Source: JADJGC01 sp964576925 (lineage in GTDB: Bacteria; Zixibacteria; MSB-5A5; CAIYYT01). From it: 64,000 nt of DNA. The notes beneath the pieces are model-generated. The model was not told the DNA's origin and did no database searches. It saw nothing but the letters and a program-made list of their open reading frames with translations. The position numbers and the translations under genes are program-made. The stretch lies in NCBI GenBank assembly GCA_964576925.1, contig CAZNWJ010000001.1, positions 186,001-250,000 of the forward strand, in the 5' to 3' direction. Below are positions 52,457 to 61,725 of this stretch, piece by piece. Numbering within the stretch: the first letter of the stretch is position 1; every line of letters begins with the position of its first letter.

Positions 52457-54211
52457 ATGCTCAGACCGAAGCTCTTCACAACTCTTGGCGGCTACTCGAA
52501 AGAGCAGTTCGTCGCAGATCTTGGTGCCGGACTAATCGTTGGGGTGGTGGCACTACCACTGGCCATTGCCTTTGCCATCGCCTCGGGTGTTTCCCCGGAG
52601 AAGGGGCTCTTCACGGCAATCATCGCCGGATTCATCATCTCGGCACTCGGCGGCAGTCGCGTTCAGATCGGCGGTCCGACCGGCGCCTTCGTGGTTATTG
52701 TCTACGGAATTGTCGCTCAGTATGGGTTAGATGGTTTGATGATCGCCACTATCATGGCGGGAGTGATCTTGGTGATCATGGGCCTGGCGAAGTTTGGCTC
52801 AGCGATCAAGTTCGTGCCGCATCCGGTCGTAGTCGGTTTCACCTCCGGCATCGCGGTGATCATTTTCTCATCGCAGGTGAAGGACTTTCTCGGTTTGCCG
52901 ATGGGCGATGTCCCGGCAGACTTCATTGATAAGTGGGCGGCATATCCCCATTTCTTTTCGAGCATAAACTGGTCAGCAACACTGATTAGTGTGGCGGCGA
53001 TCCTGGTGATTGTGTTTTGGCCACGGGCTTGGCGCAAGGTTCCGGGCTCTTTGGTGGCGTTGCTCCTGGCAACGGCGGTGGTAGCCTTCTTCAAGCTTCC
53101 CGTTGAGACTATCGGCAGTCGCTTTGGAGAGATTCCGTCGATGTTGCCCGCCCCGGAATTGCCAAGCTTCGATTGGGAGACGCTCCGCAACCTGATTCAG
53201 CCGGCGACGACGATCGCCCTATTGGCCGGGATTGAATCGCTCTTATCTGCGGTGGTCGCGGATGGCATGATCGGCGGCAAGCATCGCTCCAACATGGAGC
53301 TGGTAGCGCAGGGAATTGCCAATATTGCGACCCCCATTTTCGGGGGGATACCTGCCACCGGGGCGATTGCGCGTACCGCGACCAATATCAAAAACGGAGG
53401 GCGCACGCCAATCGCCGGGATCACCCACGCAGTCGTGCTTCTCTTGATTCTGCTGTTCCTCGGCAAGTGGGCCGGATTGATACCGCTATGCGTGTTGGCA
53501 GCGATACTGGTGGTTGTTTCCTACAATATGAGCGAGTGGCGTTCGTTTAGCGCGCTACTTCGCGGTCCGCGCAGCGACGTTGTGGTCTTGCTGACGACTT
53601 TCGGTCTAACGCTCCTGTTTGACCTGACTGTCGCTATCGAGGTCGGAATGGTCCTGGCTGCGTTTCTCTTCATGAAGCGGATGGCCGAGGTAACCAATAT
53701 CGGAGTGATTTCACGCGAATTCACCGATGATAACGGCGAGACTGACGACCCTCTGGCGATTACTAAGCAGGATGTACCCCCGGGCGTCGAAGTCTACGAG
53801 ATCAACGGCCCGCTCTTTTTTGGCGCCGCCTACAAGTTCGAGGAGTCGATCAAGATCGTCGAGCGTCCGCCGCGCGTATTGATCCTCAGAATGCGCAACG
53901 TACCGGTAATTGACTCTTCCGGGCTCCACGCTCTGGAGCAGGTCCTCAAAGACTGCAAAAAGCACAACATCTCTTTGATCTTGTCGGGAGTTCACGCGCA
54001 GCCTCTATTTGCGCTCACGAAATCCGACATGATGCGATTTATCGGCGACGAAAACGTCTTTGGCAATATCCACGACGCACTTAATCGTGCACGCATGATT
54101 CTTGGTCTGCCGCCGGTGCCCCGGAGCGGACCGTTTATTTCGACGGTCGCACGCGAACGCCGTAATCACGATGCACCGCCCGAAGACCCGAAGCCGTCCG
54201 AAGGAACTTGA
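52457..54211 (+). CDS. SulP-family anion transporter with STAS domain
   Basis: A 584-residue transporter (SLC26 family). FVADLGAGLIVGVVALPLAIAFAIASGVSPEKGLFTAII and ALGGSRVQIGGPTGAF are the start of the membrane domain (about 12-14 helices), FGGIPATGAIARTATNIKNGGRTPIAG is the conserved core, and residues about 440-545 form the C-terminal STAS domain (VPVIDSSGLHALEQVLKDC). Sulfate and bicarbonate are usual substrates; the wording resembles BicA/YchM-like proteins but the substrate cannot be fixed. ATG 52457 fits the family start; a TTG at 52343 would add 38 unlike residues. Confidence 0.88.
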   Translation: MLRPKLFTTLGGYSKEQFVADLGAGLIVGVVALPLAIAFAIASGVSPEKGLFTAIIAGFIISALGGSRVQIGGPTGAFVVIVYGIVAQYGLDGLMIATIMAGVILVIMGLAKFGSAIKFVPHPVVVGFTSGIAVIIFSSQVKDFLGLPMGDVPADFIDKWAAYPHFFSSINWSATLISVAAILVIVFWPRAWRKVPGSLVALLLATAVVAFFKLPVETIGSRFGEIPSMLPAPELPSFDWETLRNLIQPATTIALLAGIESLLSAVVADGMIGGKHRSNMELVAQGIANIATPIFGGIPATGAIARTATNIKNGGRTPIAGITHAVVLLLILLFLGKWAGLIPLCVLAAILVVVSYNMSEWRSFSALLRGPRSDVVVLLTTFGLTLLFDLTVAIEVGMVLAAFLFMKRMAEVTNIGVISREFTDDNGETDDPLAITKQDVPPGVEVYEINGPLFFGAAYKFEESIKIVERPPRVLILRMRNVPVIDSSGLHALEQVLKDCKKHNISLILSGVHAQPLFALTKSDMMRFIGDENVFGNIHDALNRARMILGLPPVPRSGPFISTVARERRNHDAPPEDPKPSEGT

Positions 54212-54339
54212 TAGAGTCGAAGATTCTTGTTGTCTGCAACGGTGAAAGTTGTTTCCATTCTGCGAAGCCGGATTAACCCGCAGATATCCGTAACTTCATC
54301 GATTGATCTTCGTTACCTTAGGCGGAGGAAATTCTCTCG

Positions 54340-55515
54340 ATGACCCTCAATTCGTGCCGCAATCTCCTGAACCTAACCGTCCTGCTGGTCGTCGCTATGA
54401 TGTCAAGCGCCGGCGCTTTCTATTATCGCAGCGGCGATGAAGTGTATTTGAGCGGAGATTTTTCTGAGGATGTTCTCCTGGCGGGCGGCACGCTCAAGTT
54501 CGAGGGGACAATCTGGGGGGATTTGGCCGCTGCGGGTCGGACGGTGACGTTTGACGGCATTGTCGATGGCAACATCAATGCCGCTGCCTTTCGAGCAACG
54601 ATTAACGGCGAACTTTGTCGATCCCTCCGAGTGGCCGCCAATACCATCAATATCAACTCCAGAATTGATGGCGATGTGGTGGCGTTTGGCTCGGAAGTTA
54701 CCGTGGCGAGCGAATCGTACACGGCCGGCGATCTGGCTGTTTTCGGCTCAGAGGCGCTGATTGACGGTGAGATTGGATCCGATGCAATGATACACGCCGG
54801 GAATATCACAATCGGTGGGCGCGTCAACGGCAATCTCAAGTGCCAGGGCGGACGCATTTCGCTGGCTCCTGGAGCCGTGATTTTGGGCGACTTTGAATAT
54901 GAATCAAAGGAGAAAGCGCGAATCTCCCCGGAGGCTCAGATTCATGGGGAAACCCGCTGGAAGAAAACGACAGATGAGCGCAAGGCAGTTGGGCTCGGAG
55001 GATGGGTGCCATATCCCTCGAGCTGGATCTGGTCTCTGATCTACCTGGCCGGCTCGCTGATTCTTGGCGCCATTATCATCCTCTCACGCCGCGACGGTGT
55101 CATGCGGACCAATCATGAGATCCGGAAGAACGGCGCTGTAGCCGCGGTCTTGGGTGCCGGCGTAGTCGTGTTCACTCCGCTGATCCTCGTCTTGACCGCC
55201 GTCACAATCGTGGGGATTCCGGCGGCTACGGCCGGGCTCGCGCTTTACGCTGTGTTGTTTCTTGTCGGAAAGATTATTGCCGGAATCAGTCTGGGGGCAC
55301 TGCTGATCGGACTGATACGCCGCGAGGGGCGAATCTCACTTGGCTGGTCCCTCGTTATCGGGATGATTCTGCTCGCCCTGCTCTTCAAAATTCCGCTTCT
55401 TGGCTGGTTCCTGTACTTTCTAGCTTGGTCGATCGGCACCGGCGCCATTCTCCTCGTTATTTTCCGCCGGCGCTCCAATGCTGCGATCGAACCCACTCGA
55501 AGCTCCGGCAATTAG
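54340..55515 (+). CDS. exported bactofilin-like beta-helix protein with C-terminal membrane domain
   Basis: A 391-residue protein: signal peptide (LLNLTVLLVVAMMSSAGA), a bactofilin/polymer-forming cytoskeletal-type beta-helix (about 35-215; repeated G-x-hydrophobic rungs such as FEGTIWGDLAAAGRTVTFDG, IDGEIGSDAMIHAGNITIGG), and about four membrane helices (about 225-375). The helix domain faces outside while bactofilins are cytoplasmic, so this is a different arrangement seen as DUF-type proteins in FCB bacteria. AGGAGG-like GGAGGAAA precedes the ATG. Confidence 0.75.
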   Translation: MTLNSCRNLLNLTVLLVVAMMSSAGAFYYRSGDEVYLSGDFSEDVLLAGGTLKFEGTIWGDLAAAGRTVTFDGIVDGNINAAAFRATINGELCRSLRVAANTININSRIDGDVVAFGSEVTVASESYTAGDLAVFGSEALIDGEIGSDAMIHAGNITIGGRVNGNLKCQGGRISLAPGAVILGDFEYESKEKARISPEAQIHGETRWKKTTDERKAVGLGGWVPYPSSWIWSLIYLAGSLILGAIIILSRRDGVMRTNHEIRKNGAVAAVLGAGVVVFTPLILVLTAVTIVGIPAATAGLALYAVLFLVGKIIAGISLGALLIGLIRREGRISLGWSLVIGMILLALLFKIPLLGWFLYFLAWSIGTGAILLVIFRRRSNAAIEPTRSSGN

Positions 55516-55600
55516 CCCAAGGAAATCGGAACTTATCCGCATCTAAATCGTGGAATGTCCGTTGAAGCTCTCTATATTCACGCGAACATGATGGAAGTCT

Positions 55601-56413
55601 ATGCATCCTGAGCTATTTCATATCGGACCCTTTGCCCTGCGCAGCTTCGGCCTGATGCTCGCAATATCGTTCTTCGTGGGGATTCTCTATATCCGCCACC
55701 GGGCCTTCAGCGAACGTGTCGACGTGAATTTTGTGCTGAATCTCGCTTTTGTCGTTATCTTCACGGGAATCCTCGGGGCCCGGCTCTTCTATGTGCTTTT
55801 CCACTGGTCGGAATTCTCTCAAGACTTGCTTTCGGCAGTTAACCCGTTTCGCTCGGGCGGCGAATTCGGAATCGCCGGACTGAATCTCTACGGCGGTATT
55901 GTTCTGGCGATAGCCGCGACGCTGATCTACGTGCACATTCGCCAACAGCCACTCTGGAAGATTGTCGATATCTTTGCGCCCGCGGTGGCTATCGGGATCT
56001 TCATCAGCCGCATCGGCTGCTTTCTCAACGGCTGCTGCTTTGGCGTCCCGGGAGACCTGCCGTTTTGCTTCCCGTTTCCCGAGGGATCTTTGCCGCACTA
56101 TCATTTTGGGGACCAACCTCTGCATCCGACGCAGCTCTATTCTTCGCTCTACGGATTGCTCTTGTTTTTCACGCTGCACTTTTTTGATAAGAGAAAGAGC
56201 TTCTACGGGGCAACTTTCAGCCTGATGCTCATGATCGAGGCTGTCTTCAGGTTCTTGATCGAGTATGTTCGCTATTACGAGGCCGAGATGGTCACTCGCT
56301 TGTTTGGAGTGAACTTCACTTACAACCATCTGATCGCCATCGGCCTGTTCCTGTTTGGATTGATTCTCTGGTTGGTGCTGCGAAATCGACCGGAGTTAGT
56401 AACCGGAGACTAA
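55601..56413 (+). CDS. lgt: prolipoprotein diacylglyceryl transferase
   Basis: A 270-residue, seven-helix membrane enzyme that lipidates the lipobox cysteine of prolipoproteins, the first step for Pal, CpoB and other lipoproteins of this window. IGPFALRSFGLMLAISF, GARLFYVLFHW, GLNLYGGIVLAI, ISRIGCFLNGCCFG and LHPTQLYSSLYGL are family signatures. Its 3' end overlaps the convergent DUF4430 gene by 18 nt. Confidence 0.95.
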   Translation: MHPELFHIGPFALRSFGLMLAISFFVGILYIRHRAFSERVDVNFVLNLAFVVIFTGILGARLFYVLFHWSEFSQDLLSAVNPFRSGGEFGIAGLNLYGGIVLAIAATLIYVHIRQQPLWKIVDIFAPAVAIGIFISRIGCFLNGCCFGVPGDLPFCFPFPEGSLPHYHFGDQPLHPTQLYSSLYGLLLFFTLHFFDKRKSFYGATFSLMLMIEAVFRFLIEYVRYYEAEMVTRLFGVNFTYNHLIAIGLFLFGLILWLVLRNRPELVTGD

Positions 56414-56716
56414 CCGCCAGCTGATCGTGTCTCCGATCTGAGGTACAAAGGCATCTGCTGAAACCTTGGCCGGCGAGCTATTCACAAAGTAAAGCCAATA
56501 AGCTGTTCTCGTATTCTCAATCCCGTTGATTGACTTCACGAACGCACCCATCGAGGTACTATCGAATTCAACCGGGTAACGGGCTCGCGTCTGATTGAGG
56601 ACTGAGACGCTCTCAGCTGCAACAAATGCGAAGGTGTGAAGAACCTCGCCTTTGTTGCCACAGGCGCCAAGAAGCAGGAGCAGGCCAATCAGGCCGATAT
56701 GAACCAGGTTGGGCTT
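56396..56716 (-). CDS. DUF4430-domain lipoprotein
   Basis: A 106-residue lipoprotein with signal peptide and lipobox LLGAC and a small beta domain ending TAYWLYFVNSSPAKVSADAF-VPQIGDTISWRL, which fits DUF4430 (transcobalamin-like C-terminal fold). Some family members bind cobalamin or carry cell-surface roles; nothing more can be said here. GTG 56716 is chosen because a longer form to 56833 would bury the signal peptide; its ribosome-binding site is weak. Confidence 0.65.
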   Translation of the reverse strand, partial: KPNLVHIGLIGLLLLLGACGNKGEVLHTFAFVAAESVSVLNQTRARYPVEFDSTSMGAFVKSINGIENTRTAYWLYFVNSSPAKVSADAFVPQIGDTISWRLVSGY

Positions 56717-56853
56717 CACACGTTCATTGTAGCCCGCTGCGCTGCTGCTGTCCAGATAATCTTTCGTCCGGACATCCCTGGCGGCGCACCGACTCCTGCG
56801 GCTTTTTGCCTTGATTCTCGGCGTCATCTGCAATAACTTGTTTTGACAACATT

Positions 56854-57960
56854 ATGGCTGATCTTGAGTTTCTCAGAGTCGATGGAAGTTTTGGCGAAGG
56901 CGGCGGGCAGATTCTTCGGACGTCCCTGTCGCTTTCGACGCTTCTGGGCAAACCAGTTGAAGTCACCAACATCCGCAAGAATCGTAAATTCCCAGGATTG
57001 ATGCCGCAACACCTGACGGCTGTCAAGGCCTGTCAGCAGATTTGCGGTGCGACCGTGGAGGGCGGCGACATCAATTCTGAGCGTTTGTCTTTCATCCCGG
57101 GGAAGATAAAGGCGGGGAAGTACAACTTCGACGTTGCCGAAAGCAAAAAATCCGCTGGAGCAGCGACGCTGGTACTCCAAACCGTTCTACTGCCTCTTCT
57201 TTTCGCACGCAATGAGTCGTTTGTTAATATCAGAGGTGGGACGCATGTGCCATGGTCCCCTCCGGCAACCTACCTGAAGCAGGTTTTTCTACCGGTACTC
57301 GGGCTGATGGGTTGCCAGACTTTTCTCAAGATCAATCGCTGGGGCTGGTATCCCGAGGGCGGCGGCGAAATCAACTGCCGGATCAAGCCAGTCGAGCGCT
57401 TGCGTGCCCGCCAGTTCGCTGAGCGCGGCCAACTGCGAAAAATCTACGGGATGTCGGTTGTGTCGAACGTCGGCCAGGGAGTCGGAGATCGCCAATTGAA
57501 AGCGACTCTCAAGCAGCTCAAGGCCGCTAATCTGCAGGCTCAGGTACGTCCCAGCGAAACGCAAGCCAGCGGACGCGGGACGATCGTATTCCTAACTGCC
57601 GAATTTGACAATACGCGCGCCGGGTTTTCGACTCTTGGCGAAAAGGGCATGCCCGCGGAGAAAGTAGCGGAGGCTACCGTTACGGAATTGAAGAATTTTC
57701 TCGGTAAGCAGGTGTGTCTAGATCATTATCTGGCCGACCAGTTGATCCCGTATGTTGCGCTCTGTGGCGAACGGGTTGAGATGAACGTCTCAAAAGTGAC
57801 CAACCATCTCAAGACAAATCTCTGGGTTACCAGGAAGTTCCTGCCGATCAGTTACTCGCTCAGAGGTCCGATGGGCTATCCGGGGACGCTGATCATCGAG
57901 CCTGCCAAGGAGCCCGCGCCCGAGCCTCTTCCGGAGTCTGCGGAAACTCCAGTCGCCTGA
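56854..57960 (+). CDS. rtcA: RNA 3'-terminal phosphate cyclase
   Basis: A 368-residue enzyme that turns RNA 3'-phosphates into 2',3'-cyclic phosphates using ATP. DGSFGEGGGQILRTSLSLS starts the fold; KNRKFPGLMPQHLTAVKAC, GRGTIVFLTAEF, LDHYLADQLIPY and TNHLKTNLWV are conserved, and H318 in TNHLKT is the expected adenylylation site. The last 20 residues (Pro/Glu-rich) extend beyond the family. RtcB and the RtcR regulator usually found with it are not in the window. Confidence 0.94.
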   Translation: MADLEFLRVDGSFGEGGGQILRTSLSLSTLLGKPVEVTNIRKNRKFPGLMPQHLTAVKACQQICGATVEGGDINSERLSFIPGKIKAGKYNFDVAESKKSAGAATLVLQTVLLPLLFARNESFVNIRGGTHVPWSPPATYLKQVFLPVLGLMGCQTFLKINRWGWYPEGGGEINCRIKPVERLRARQFAERGQLRKIYGMSVVSNVGQGVGDRQLKATLKQLKAANLQAQVRPSETQASGRGTIVFLTAEFDNTRAGFSTLGEKGMPAEKVAEATVTELKNFLGKQVCLDHYLADQLIPYVALCGERVEMNVSKVTNHLKTNLWVTRKFLPISYSLRGPMGYPGTLIIEPAKEPAPEPLPESAETPVA

Positions 57961-58081
57961 CTGCGGTGACGATAATTCGCCATTTGCAGGCGGCTACAGC
58001 AACAAATCGCCGACTTATTCGTCTTGAATGGTGATACTCTTTCCCGTACTGCAACTTTCTTACCATTTGCGGAGGTCAAAT

Positions 58082-60292
58082 ATGCGACCCATATCGAAGG
58101 CACTCCTTACCTCAAATCTATTGGTTGCGATCTGTCTGTTTCTGCCGCTCGGTTCAACGACATACGGCTGGATTGAGGGAGCTAATGTGAAAATCAACAC
58201 CGATGCGACCTTCGAATTGCAGAATGAGCAAGCGTGCGTAATCAATCCCCTGAACCCCGATAACGTTGTTGCGATCTGGCGCGACTTTCGCCTTGGATTC
58301 CGACGTGTTGGCCTCGGAGTGACAACCGATGGTGGAGCAACCTGGGCAGATTCTCTCGTCGGGGTTCCGCCGTACGATCGCCATTCAGATCCGGTGATGA
58401 GCTATGATGCCGACGGCAACTTGCTGATGAACATCCTCGCTTTCCCAAGTACTGCCGGCAACAGCGGCTTGTTCGTTTGGAGCTCGAGTGACGGAGGTTT
58501 CACCTGGAGTGAGCCGGTGGCTGCAGTGGATGAAGGTCCCGGCGGGCCATTCGAAGACAAGCAATGGATGAATGTTGATCGCACCGGCGGAACATACAAT
58601 AATCGCGTCTATGTCCCCTGGGCGCGTTTTACCGCCAGCTCGCGCATTTTTCTCGTGCATAGTATTACACCGACAGTCTACTCTTCGCCGGTTCCAGTCT
58701 CCGACGGTGTGAGTGTCCAGTGGCCGACGGTGACAGTCGTCCCCGACGGCACGGTATTGGTCGCGTGGGTAAGCTTTGCGCTTAGTCGCATCATGCTCGA
58801 CCGCTCGACGGATGGCGGGGACACCTGGGGAACCGACCAGACGGTTGTTCAGCTCAGCGGAATTCCGCAGAATATCAATGGCGGAATCTTGATCTTCCCC
58901 TATCCAGCGATGGAAGCCGACATCACGGGTGGGCCGTATCACGGTACGACCTATATTCTCTATTCTGGTTTTGCCGCCGACGGCAGCACCGATCTGTCTT
59001 TGCTGCGATCGACGAACAACGGCATCTCCTGGATGCCGGCCGTACGCATCCATGACGATCCGCTCAATAATGGCATTGACCAGTTCCACCCCTGGATTTC
59101 AATCAATGACGATGGGATACTGACCGCGAGTTGGTACGACCGCCGCCTGGATGCCAGCAATTTTCTGTTCGACCTCTATATGTCTCATTCGTTTGACGGC
59201 GGTGCAAGCTGGACCGCCAACCGGCGCATATCTGAGGTGTCCTCTTCACCTGCGCAAGCTTTCAAGAATAACAGAGAACCAGCTGCAAATCCCGATGAAA
59301 GCTACGATCCAACGAAAGCGCCGCGTGCCGGGCTAATCGGCGAGTACACGGGCTTATCAACATGCGAAGATGTTGCCCACGTCGTCTTCACAGATACGCG
59401 CAAGGGCAATCAGGATGCGTACAGCGCGCGGGTGACGATTGGATTTATGCCGCCTCCGCTTGTCGCACCCGCGACTGGGACTGTGACATCGGCAAGCACG
59501 ATTCAGTTCTCGTGGAAAAAATCGGGTGCGACGCCAAGTGAGATCGCCAATTTCCCAGGGACGCTCGTACGACCGCTCCTTTACCGATTGGAGCTTGACG
59601 ATGACTCGCTCTTCGGTTCTATCGATTATTCAGCCGCAGACCTCGTGGGGACCAGTCATCAATTCGCCAATCCGTTGGCGGATGGTCTGTGGTATTGGCG
59701 AGTCGAAGCCGAGAATGACTCGGGGCGCGTTACAGGGTTTGCTGAACCCTTCAGAACACTATTGATCGACACCGAGGCACCGGATCAGCCAGATCTGATC
59801 GCTCCCGCGGAAGATGAAACTGTCGCCTACGACGGTCAATCGTTCTCATGGTCTGCTGTGGACAAGTCCCTAAGGGGTTCAGCGGTCAGCTATCAGCTCC
59901 AGGTTGCAGACAATGTCGGATTTGCTGAGACCATTATTGACGTAAGCGAACTGCCTGAAGCCGAGTTCGAGAGTGCAGCGGCACTTCCCGATGGCGACAC
60001 GCTCTACTATCGCGTGCGCGCCTATGACGCGGTTGGCAACTCAGGTGCATTTACGATGCCGCGCCGATTCTTCACAACGCAGGCTTATCTCTGCGGAGAC
60101 GCCGACAGCAATGACTTGATTTCAATCTCGGATGCGGTGTTCTTGATCTCTTATATCTTTTCCGGGGGGCCGGCACCAATCCCGCTGGTTTCTGGAGATG
60201 TCGATTGCAACGGCATTGCTAATATCTCAGATGCCGTCTACTTGATTGGTTATATCTTTGGCGGCGGCGCGGTGCCTTGTGCCGCCTGTTAG
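58082..60292 (+). CDS. secreted sialidase-like (BNR repeat) protein with dockerin-like end
   Basis: A 736-residue exported protein; ATG 58082 follows GGAGG by 6 nt and starts a signal peptide (LLTSNLLVAICLFLPLGSTTYG). The first 460 residues form a six-bladed sialidase-like propeller with five Asp-box turns (TTDGGATW, SSDGGFTW, STDGGDTW, SNNGISW-type, SFDGGASW). Residues about 470-665 are fibronectin-like (TIQFSWKKSG, YQLQVADN). The last ~65 residues repeat the dockerin-like unit ISDAVFLISYIF...ISDAVYLIGYIF. The Arg triad of true sialidases is not recognisable, so glycosidase activity is not claimed. Confidence 0.8.
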   Translation: MRPISKALLTSNLLVAICLFLPLGSTTYGWIEGANVKINTDATFELQNEQACVINPLNPDNVVAIWRDFRLGFRRVGLGVTTDGGATWADSLVGVPPYDRHSDPVMSYDADGNLLMNILAFPSTAGNSGLFVWSSSDGGFTWSEPVAAVDEGPGGPFEDKQWMNVDRTGGTYNNRVYVPWARFTASSRIFLVHSITPTVYSSPVPVSDGVSVQWPTVTVVPDGTVLVAWVSFALSRIMLDRSTDGGDTWGTDQTVVQLSGIPQNINGGILIFPYPAMEADITGGPYHGTTYILYSGFAADGSTDLSLLRSTNNGISWMPAVRIHDDPLNNGIDQFHPWISINDDGILTASWYDRRLDASNFLFDLYMSHSFDGGASWTANRRISEVSSSPAQAFKNNREPAANPDESYDPTKAPRAGLIGEYTGLSTCEDVAHVVFTDTRKGNQDAYSARVTIGFMPPPLVAPATGTVTSASTIQFSWKKSGATPSEIANFPGTLVRPLLYRLELDDDSLFGSIDYSAADLVGTSHQFANPLADGLWYWRVEAENDSGRVTGFAEPFRTLLIDTEAPDQPDLIAPAEDETVAYDGQSFSWSAVDKSLRGSAVSYQLQVADNVGFAETIIDVSELPEAEFESAAALPDGDTLYYRVRAYDAVGNSGAFTMPRRFFTTQAYLCGDADSNDLISISDAVFLISYIFSGGPAPIPLVSGDVDCNGIANISDAVYLIGYIFGGGAVPCAAC

Positions 60293-61725
60293 GGGCTCTG
60301 CTCCAGGGGCCACCGCCGATAGAGTACGTGCGTCGCAGAGGCGGAATTCTCACTATACTCGGTGCGAGTATAGCGCTCGTGGAACCGTGCATCGGATAGA
60401 ATGGCCTTGGAAGAACTGAAGTCCGCAGCCAGAAAGATCCAATCCGGATTCACGGAATCTACCAAGGCAAAGTATTCCTGTCTCCGGTTGTAGGCGATCG
60501 CCGCCGGCGTTACCAGACCATCGCGATCTACAATACGGCCGCGATAGTGATAGCCGAAATGCCCGATATCCTCGGCGAGGACCGTGTCATCGCCTGTTGC
60601 GGCGGCGCTGAGAAATGCGGCCGCCGCAATATGCGTTGAATTGTACCAGGACATTTCCTCCCGGAGTACCGGAATACGCGCATATAGCCCGAGGGTGAAG
60701 ATTGCCGCCAAGATAAAAGCAGAAGCAGCTGCAATTGTCTTGCTGAATCGCTCCCGTGAAGCGCCCGCCAGCCGATCCATCAAAGACTTGGCGCCGACCG
60801 CTGCGAGAACCGAAAGCAGGGGAATGAGCGGAGCCGGGTACCAGAAGAAAATCCTCGGTGAACCCCAGGCTATTCCAATGACGTAGATCAACGATACCGC
60901 AATTGACAGGTGTATGATAGCTCGCCGTCTGGCGCTAAGCGTTGTTGCAAGGATGGCTCCCAACCAGATTAGCCAGCTAACCGGGTTGGTCAACAACATC
61001 ATTTCGGAAGTCCGCTGTAGAACGGACACCGTTGCGGCAGAGTATAGTCCGACCTTTGCGGCGACGGAATTCGGGATCGGACTGCCGAAGTACATTGTGC
61101 TGAAGCCAATCCACCCAAGAACCAGAACAGCAGTCATAATCCACCCGGAAATCGCGATGCTGCGCCGTTGCGCGATCACGACCGCAAGTACTCCAAGTAG
61201 GACGACTGTTCCTTCGGGCCGTGTCAGAGTCGCGCAGGCAGCCCAAAGCAACGACTCACCGTTCTTTCCCTGCCTCAGTCGATAGACTGCAGACACCAGC
61301 ATGAAAGTGAAGACGGCGACCTCCAGACCGCAGATATCTACTGTGACACTGCGGGGATGAAGCGCATACAACAAGCCGGCCGTGAGTGCCCAAGAACCGG
61401 CTCCCAACGTCCTTGCCAATCGATAAACCAACACCGCCGTGAATCCTGAGATGATGAGCGAGCTATAGAAAGCGACAGCCGGAACAGCCGCGTGCATCTT
61501 CCCGGCAAGCGCGAGAAACAGCGTCCACAGCGGTGAGGTCGTGCCGAGTACGTGTTCTCCCGCGTTGTAAACGAATCCCAACCCTCCCGCCAGATTCTCG
61601 GCATAGCGAAAGGTAATCATTGCATCATCTACTTGATACTGAGTGAGGATAGAAACCACTGCCCGCGCGGCGAGCGCCGACAGAAGAACCAACCACTCCG
61701 TCCAATGGAAGATTCGGCGGCTCAT
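60289..61725 (-). CDS. GT-C family membrane glycosyltransferase (GT39/arabinosyltransferase-like)
   Basis: A 478-residue protein with about 10-12 membrane helices. The luminal motif QVDDAMITFRYAENLAGGLGFVYNAGE (with DD) followed by LGTTSPLWT is the recognised catalytic loop of bacterial GT-C transferases that use polyprenyl-phosphate sugars. The donor could come from the DPM-like synthase of the envelope operon. ATG 61725 overlaps the stop of the next gene upstream by 4 nt. Its last codon and the sialidase-like gene's stop codon overlap on opposite strands. Confidence 0.8.
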   Translation of the reverse strand: MSRRIFHWTEWLVLLSALAARAVVSILTQYQVDDAMITFRYAENLAGGLGFVYNAGEHVLGTTSPLWTLFLALAGKMHAAVPAVAFYSSLIISGFTAVLVYRLARTLGAGSWALTAGLLYALHPRSVTVDICGLEVAVFTFMLVSAVYRLRQGKNGESLLWAACATLTRPEGTVVLLGVLAVVIAQRRSIAISGWIMTAVLVLGWIGFSTMYFGSPIPNSVAAKVGLYSAATVSVLQRTSEMMLLTNPVSWLIWLGAILATTLSARRRAIIHLSIAVSLIYVIGIAWGSPRIFFWYPAPLIPLLSVLAAVGAKSLMDRLAGASRERFSKTIAAASAFILAAIFTLGLYARIPVLREEMSWYNSTHIAAAAFLSAAATGDDTVLAEDIGHFGYHYRGRIVDRDGLVTPAAIAYNRRQEYFALVDSVNPDWIFLAADFSSSKAILSDARFHERYTRTEYSENSASATHVLYRRWPLEQSP

